This document shows, in pieces, positions 59,401-64,000 of a stretch of 64,000 nt of DNA. A program made the position numbers and the translations under genes. Location of the stretch: positions 10,263,001-10,327,000 of the forward strand of contig NC_044014.1 of NCBI RefSeq assembly GCF_900496995.4, read 5' to 3'. The notes under the pieces are model-generated. The model saw only the letters and a list, made by a program, of their open reading frames with translations. It ran no database searches and was not told where the DNA came from. The DNA is from Aquila chrysaetos chrysaetos. Lineage: Eukaryota; Chordata; Aves; Accipitriformes; Accipitridae. The number at the start of each line of letters is the position of its first letter. The first letter of the stretch is position 1.

Positions 59401-60084
59401 TAATACCAGACCTCTGTGAATCTCATCCCCAGGCCCAGTATTACCATTGATTACCCTGAGGTTTTCAACAAGCTGGCAGCCCATGATTCCTCCAGAGGAT
59501 GAGAACAGACAAAAATAAGGTGGGTGGGGTAAAGAGGAAGGGGATGTTTCAATTCAGAGGATGCTCTACTAGGCACAAATTGGCTTGAAAGAACAGGAAC
59601 GTAAACAAACACCACCCTTGGCAATGAGCAAGTTAGCAAACAAAAATACCCCAGGACTTTTTGTAATGGTGCCTGATAAATATCAGAGCAGCCCTAGATT
59701 TCATTTAAATCTTAGAACTGAATTTGGATCTGAAAACAAAGGATAAACATATTTCTTCTGACATTTAATGTTGTCTGATGACATGCAATTTCATTGCTTT
59801 TTCTTTATGATGTAATTTTTGTAAGTGATACCAGTTGTCATCAAACGTCATAAAAGCCAGACTTGCCTCAAGTCATCAATATTTATTGTTCTCTATAACA
59901 GAGCCTGTTTTGAGTTTGATGCGCATGGCTTTAATTGTTTAATGGAAGAGTTAAGCCCAGCCTTTCCTAGTAAAAAAACGTCAGGCTGAGAAGGATCTGT
60001 TGACATGATGCAATTGAGATATTTTGGCAGCTGGTGCAGCAAATGCCCTTTAAGAAAAAAAGAAGGAAGAGATGGGGATCTGGC
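53494..60084. other. Long non-coding stretch, no gene seen
   Basis: Unique sequence with A22 (56199-56220), A12 (56433-56444) and A14 (58286-58299) runs, a small TA/CA-rich patch at 58057-58075 and a T10 run near 59131. Open frames stay under 100 codons and are unrecognised. No repeat family or RNA gene could be supported. Confidence 0.5.
56199..56220 (+). repeat. Poly(A) tract, 22 A
   Basis: A pure A22 run. I looked upstream for a processed-pseudogene or SINE body and recognised none, so it is reported only as a homopolymer. Confidence 0.92.
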
Positions 60085-60150
60085 TGGATGATGGGATTAG
60101 TAACAGGATACTGAGCCTTTTGCCTCTGGGTCTGTCATTCAAATCCTCCC
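60085..60150 (+). repeat. Possible tRNA-derived SINE head
   Basis: TGGGATTAGTA (60092-60102) loosely resembles an A box, and CATTCAAATCC (60136-60146) resembles a B box, again 33 bases apart. The interval contains ACTGAGCC and TTTTGCCTCTGGGTC, as in the anticodon-arm region of tRNA-derived SINEs. The flanks lack a recognisable SINE body. Both boxes have mismatches at positions that matter, so confidence is low. Confidence 0.3.
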
Positions 60151-61133
60151 TGGGTCAGGAGCGGCCACCAGTCCCCTGCCATCGTAGGGGGCATCATTGG
60201 GCCTGCGTGGGCCGGGCTGCCAGGTGTCCCCAGCATGACATGTGGCATTAATTCACACCATGGTTCACAGGTGAGGCCAGGAGAGACCAGTGGGAAACAA
60301 ACCTGCCCTGGAGGGGCAAGTGTGTTGAGAGCCAAGACCAGCCTGAGCAACTGCTATGCCTGTGACGGTCAGCGAGAAGCATCCAGCGGCTCCTGCAAAG
60401 ACCATGCCCTCCAAGCAGACCCCTGCTCCTTCAGCCTCTGCTTTGGACCTCAAATCCTATACGCGATAGGGTCATGGGGAACAACACCAACAAAAAACCC
60501 CCAAAACAAAACCCACACCCTCTCTTCGCTACTACTTGTTCTTTCACCATTGTCGAAACCCTACATGTTATAGGAACTCATGCCCCATCCCGCAGAGGTA
60601 CCACAAGGGATGCTGACCTTGAGGGACATCTCATTCCATGGGCACCCACAGTACCAGCCTCCCGCCGTCCCGTCCTGCCGGTTTTTTCTCTCCTTTCAGG
60701 AGATTTATAAGTCTCTGTGCCCCTCTGCTTTTGTCAAAGGGAAGCAGTTTAACTTCACGGCTGTTTCAGGGCTGACTGGAAGAAAAACTTTTGGCTACGT
60801 GCAGTCACTAAAACACCAAAATGAACAGCAAAAGCCCATTTAAAAGAGACGGAGACTAGAGCAGTGGAAGTTTGACAAGGAGAGGGATGTAACAGAGGGA
60901 GCAAAGACAACATTTTTGGAAGGAGCTCTGTGAGCTTGAGTGTCTCTGGAGAGCTGCATAAAATTCACTAGAGTAGCTGAAAGCAAGGAATAAAATTCAC
61001 CTGACTTGTCAGGAGAACATTGTTCACAAACCCCTTCTAATTTGGCTCTTAAAGCACACAGACTAACTCACATATGCACAGGCTCAGACAGAGGCACTTC
61101 TGCTTGCTTGCCACATTTAGTTTAGCTGGGTGG
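60151..61133. other. Non-coding sequence, no gene seen
   Basis: GC-balanced unique sequence with an A/C-rich low-complexity run at 60480-60520 and a 112-codon unrecognised frame (60235-60573). Confidence 0.5.
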
Positions 61134-61198
61134 GTTTTGTTTTTTGGTTTTTTTCTGAGGTTTAGTGGTTTGTTTGTTTTGGTTTGTTTTTTTTTTTG
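61134..61198 (+). repeat. T/G-rich low-complexity tract
   Basis: Irregular GGTTTTG, GGTTTTTTT and TTTGTTTG units with almost no C or A. Likely an eroded simple repeat. Confidence 0.8.
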
Positions 61199-61371
61199 TC
61201 CACACAGCTAGCAGAGGGAGCCTGTAGTGGCTTCAGCTCACATTTGTCTTTGTGAATATTTTATGTTACCACCCAGGATATCAGTACTAGATCACCAAAA
61301 CACAGCGCAGCACAGGTGCTGTACAACTCAGATGTGCCTAGGATTACACATCCTAAAAACCTCATGCTTGG

Positions 61372-61389
61372 AAAAAAAAAAAAAAAAAA
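61372..61389 (+). repeat. Poly(A) tract, 18 A
   Basis: A pure A18 run followed by GAAGAAAAA. No retroposon body was recognised upstream. Confidence 0.9.
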
Positions 61390-64000
61390 GAAGAAAAATT
61401 GAAACTTCAAGACTTTGCTTATGGTTTTAATTGGCTCTCCAAGTCTCCTCACACATGGCATGAGGCACACTGGATTTTGCTCACAGGCCTGCAACATAGG
61501 GAGGTATGGTCAGGATCTATTAAAACCTGTTTTCATCACATGCTCAGCTTCCTTTAGCAACACTCTGAGATGGCATGGTTTTATTTATTTGTTATTTTGC
61601 ATTTACCCACCCTGGGTCCTTCATGCACATTCATTAAGGAGATCTCACAGCTTGTCTGTGAAGCATGTTGCTACTTCTGCTCATTGCATTTCATATGCAG
61701 GTAAACCAAGCTGAGCAACAGCTTTGGATGCTTGGGAAGATTTCCGGCAGCTGTGCAGAATGCCGCCGAGGGGGACAACCAGGACGTGATGAGGAGTCCA
61801 GCCCTTTAGAGGAGGCTTTTGGGAGAACAGAGAGGCTGTGACAGTCACCCAGGTGCCACCTTCCTAGCTGTGCTCAGGGTGCTACTGTGCCAGTGGGAAC
61901 TAATTGAGCCACTGTTTTTCTTATTGTTGGCTCTCCACCCGTTTCTGTAGCTGTAAACCCCATCAGGGGTGTGATGGAGCAGGTCTGTGTTGAGCCGAAG
62001 TGGGGACCACAGAGGGAGACCCCTACCAACAACCAGCCACTGGAAAGGATGTGGGGCTGAGCCAAGTTGTCAGTGTGCTAATGGGGTGCGGGATAGACGG
62101 TGTTCAACACAGACATAATCAGCCTGCTGGTTTCTGTTGGCACAGACGCATGCAGACCGGTTGCTTTCATCAACACAGGGGTTCTCTGTGCAAGGAGAGA
62201 GAAGTTCAGAGCCCCAGAGAACGGCAATGGGGTTGCCAGGCTGATTACTTAAAGCATCAGAGATGATTGCGTGACTCTGCGCTTGCATTGATACCTCCTG
62301 GTGTTTTGGTAGGCAGCAATGGATTACTACAGTCTCACAAACGCTACCAGCTCAGGGCAGAGAGTACCATGGCCACTCTACTGTATAAGCCCTTAGCAAA
62401 GCTTTCCTGCATAGCGGGAATAACAGAACAACCAAGTACAACAGAAGACAGAGAAAACATACTTTTCATTAGACCGTGTGCCAGTACCTAATCTGGGGAA
62501 CTCCCCTTCCTTGCCCAGTTAGGGGCAAGATCTCAGCTCAGAATCCAAGACCACCAGCTCAGGATACAACCTAGCATGATTTCAGCAAAGCCTGCACCAA
62601 GGAAGCCCTAAACCCCCTCACCCTCAGAAGTGATGCGCTCTGAAGTCTTCCTCCAGCAGCACCTCAGCTTGCTGCCAGGCTCTCCTATTTGCCATCTCTG
62701 GAGCCATGCCTCATCCTAGATGAGCAGCACCTGCCTGAGTGGGACCCATCCCATGTGGGGTCTATGTTGGCCTACTGGCTGATGGTGTATAAGGAGATAA
62801 CCCAGGGGAACCCCCTGCAGTTGTTCCTTTCCTTCTTCTGCTCATCAGGGTGGTCTTCGATCATTTTAATTTGTTTCATGCTATGTACGTTATACTGCTG
62901 GGGAAAAATCTTCTCTATCTCCATCCTTGTCCCAACCCTGTGATAAGGTCTTGCCTCCAAGAAATCTGCAGGCAGATGAGAAGTGAGTGCAGAGGTGGTG
63001 ATACCAGTTCAGTTGGGACACCAAGCTAACATATAGCTTTTGCTCAGCTTGGAGCATTGGTGCAGTGCAGTAAGCCTGCATCTGCTTTCAAAAACCATAT
63101 AGCAGCTCTTCCATCTACTGTCTTTTTCAAGTTTTGATCAAGAAGCCAGCATTTTTCTTACTAAGAAGTCCTGCTGCAGAATGTAAGACAAAATATATAT
63201 TTATGTTCCTGACACTTCAGATCTGCATGTTCTCAGCAGAAAGAGAAAGGACTGAGTCAAGAACCTGGCCTTTGCTAGATCACATTGTCCGGAAGATAGC
63301 ATAGTGATACCATTTTTTTAAATACTAGAAACCTTAAATATGGTTCCCAAGAGGAATGATACTTTTGTTACAAATTATTTTGAATTTTGGCTAAAATGTT
63401 TCAGTTTTCCATTTCATTGCCAAACAGAAGTGCTACTAGCCCAGAGGGAGAGAAAAAATGGCCCCTTTCTGGTGCATAGGATTTTTCATTTAATTTTCAA
63501 ACTCCAGGCTTCTCTCAGTTGTCTGTCTGTGGAGCTCTGTCACCTTGGAGAATGGTCATTCCATGACACTGGAGGACAGCCCCAGTGGAGAAATGACTTA
63601 GTAAGTAACATGGAAGAGACCAGATGAGGAGTTGGAAACATGCAGGATGGCCTTAAATGTAAGTGTGAATAAAAGCATTAATTAGAGGATGATGTGAATA
63701 CTGCCTGTTCTTCAATGCAGTGTATTGGTCTGTCCTAATGCCACCATTCAATCTGGTTCCAATTCAGTATTTCTTGTGATGGAAGGTCATTATGCAGATT
63801 TTTGGTAGCTACTGAAGCATCATCCAGTAGAGGCAATATCTGGTGATCTCTCATTTGTTATAAAGATCTGGGTGTGCTAACCACCTGCACAGAATAGCAT
63901 GCTGAAGTGTTACACGATGTAAGGACTCCTTGATTTGGTCTTTGAAGACTGATAATTTAGGGACTGAGAAACTGCAGAGCACAAAGGGAGGCAAACTACA
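61390..64000. other. Non-coding sequence to the window end, no gene seen
   Basis: Unique-looking sequence with open frames of up to 99 codons (61415-61714) that carry no recognisable domain. No repeat family, RNA gene or credible exon was identified. Confidence 0.5.

Noticed and set aside
1..64000. CRISPR arrays, operons, phage or prokaryotic defence systems, endogenous retroviral genes or LTR pairs
   Set aside because: No spaced direct repeats, no dense collinear genes, and no recognisable gag/pol/env or LTR boundaries were seen. The window is vertebrate non-coding DNA with CR1 LINEs.

Overview
This window looks like bird (or at least archosaur/sauropsid) chromosomal DNA that is intergenic or deep-intronic. 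The clearest sign is a CR1-type non-LTR retrotransposon at 47551-49210 in the + orientation. It has the CR1 3' terminus (two tandem copies of ATTCTATG) and recognisable reverse-transcriptase motifs. Further CR1 fragments of different ages lie at 37780-38105 (+), 46045-46200 (-) and 49378-49605 (-). Recognisable interspersed repeats cover only about 5 % of the window, with short microsatellites and no prokaryotic gene density, operons, rRNA or CRISPR. I found no host protein-coding exon I could name. The only recognisable coding sequence is the decayed CR1 ORF2.

Layout. 1-2.9 kb is comparatively GC-rich, with a small CpG-dense patch (150-305), a MIR-like SINE scrap (1630-1705), a seven-base minisatellite (2406-2447) and G-rich tracts (2477-2504, 2648-2664). 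2.9-29.4 kb is mostly AT-rich unique sequence. It contains a GC/CpG patch (7635-7930), a second MIR-like fragment (10552-10672), simple repeats around 18.8 and 19.9 kb, and three AT-rich stretches that read like conserved non-coding elements (2900-3480, 8030-8290, 22440-22860). At 29.4-30.0 kb is the only substantial CpG island, followed directly by an AT-rich block with retained CpGs (30040-30490), which is a candidate regulatory module. 30.5-47.5 kb is unique sequence with an antisense MIR-like SINE (37065-37240), an old CR1 tail (37780-38105), another conserved-looking stretch (39030-39470) and an old antisense CR1 (46045-46200). 47.5-49.6 kb is the CR1 cluster. 49.6-64 kb is unique sequence with three tRNA-related pieces (50713-50775, 53421-53493, 60085-60150) and several homopolymer and simple-sequence tracts.

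Nothing here forms a multi-gene system, and I do not claim an undescribed one. The most useful leads are the CpG island with its adjoining AT-rich block, the tRNA-like remnants (one with A and B boxes at exact tRNA spacing), the MIR-like relics, and a 79-base G-free run. The CNE calls rest only on base composition and motif texture and need cross-species alignment.
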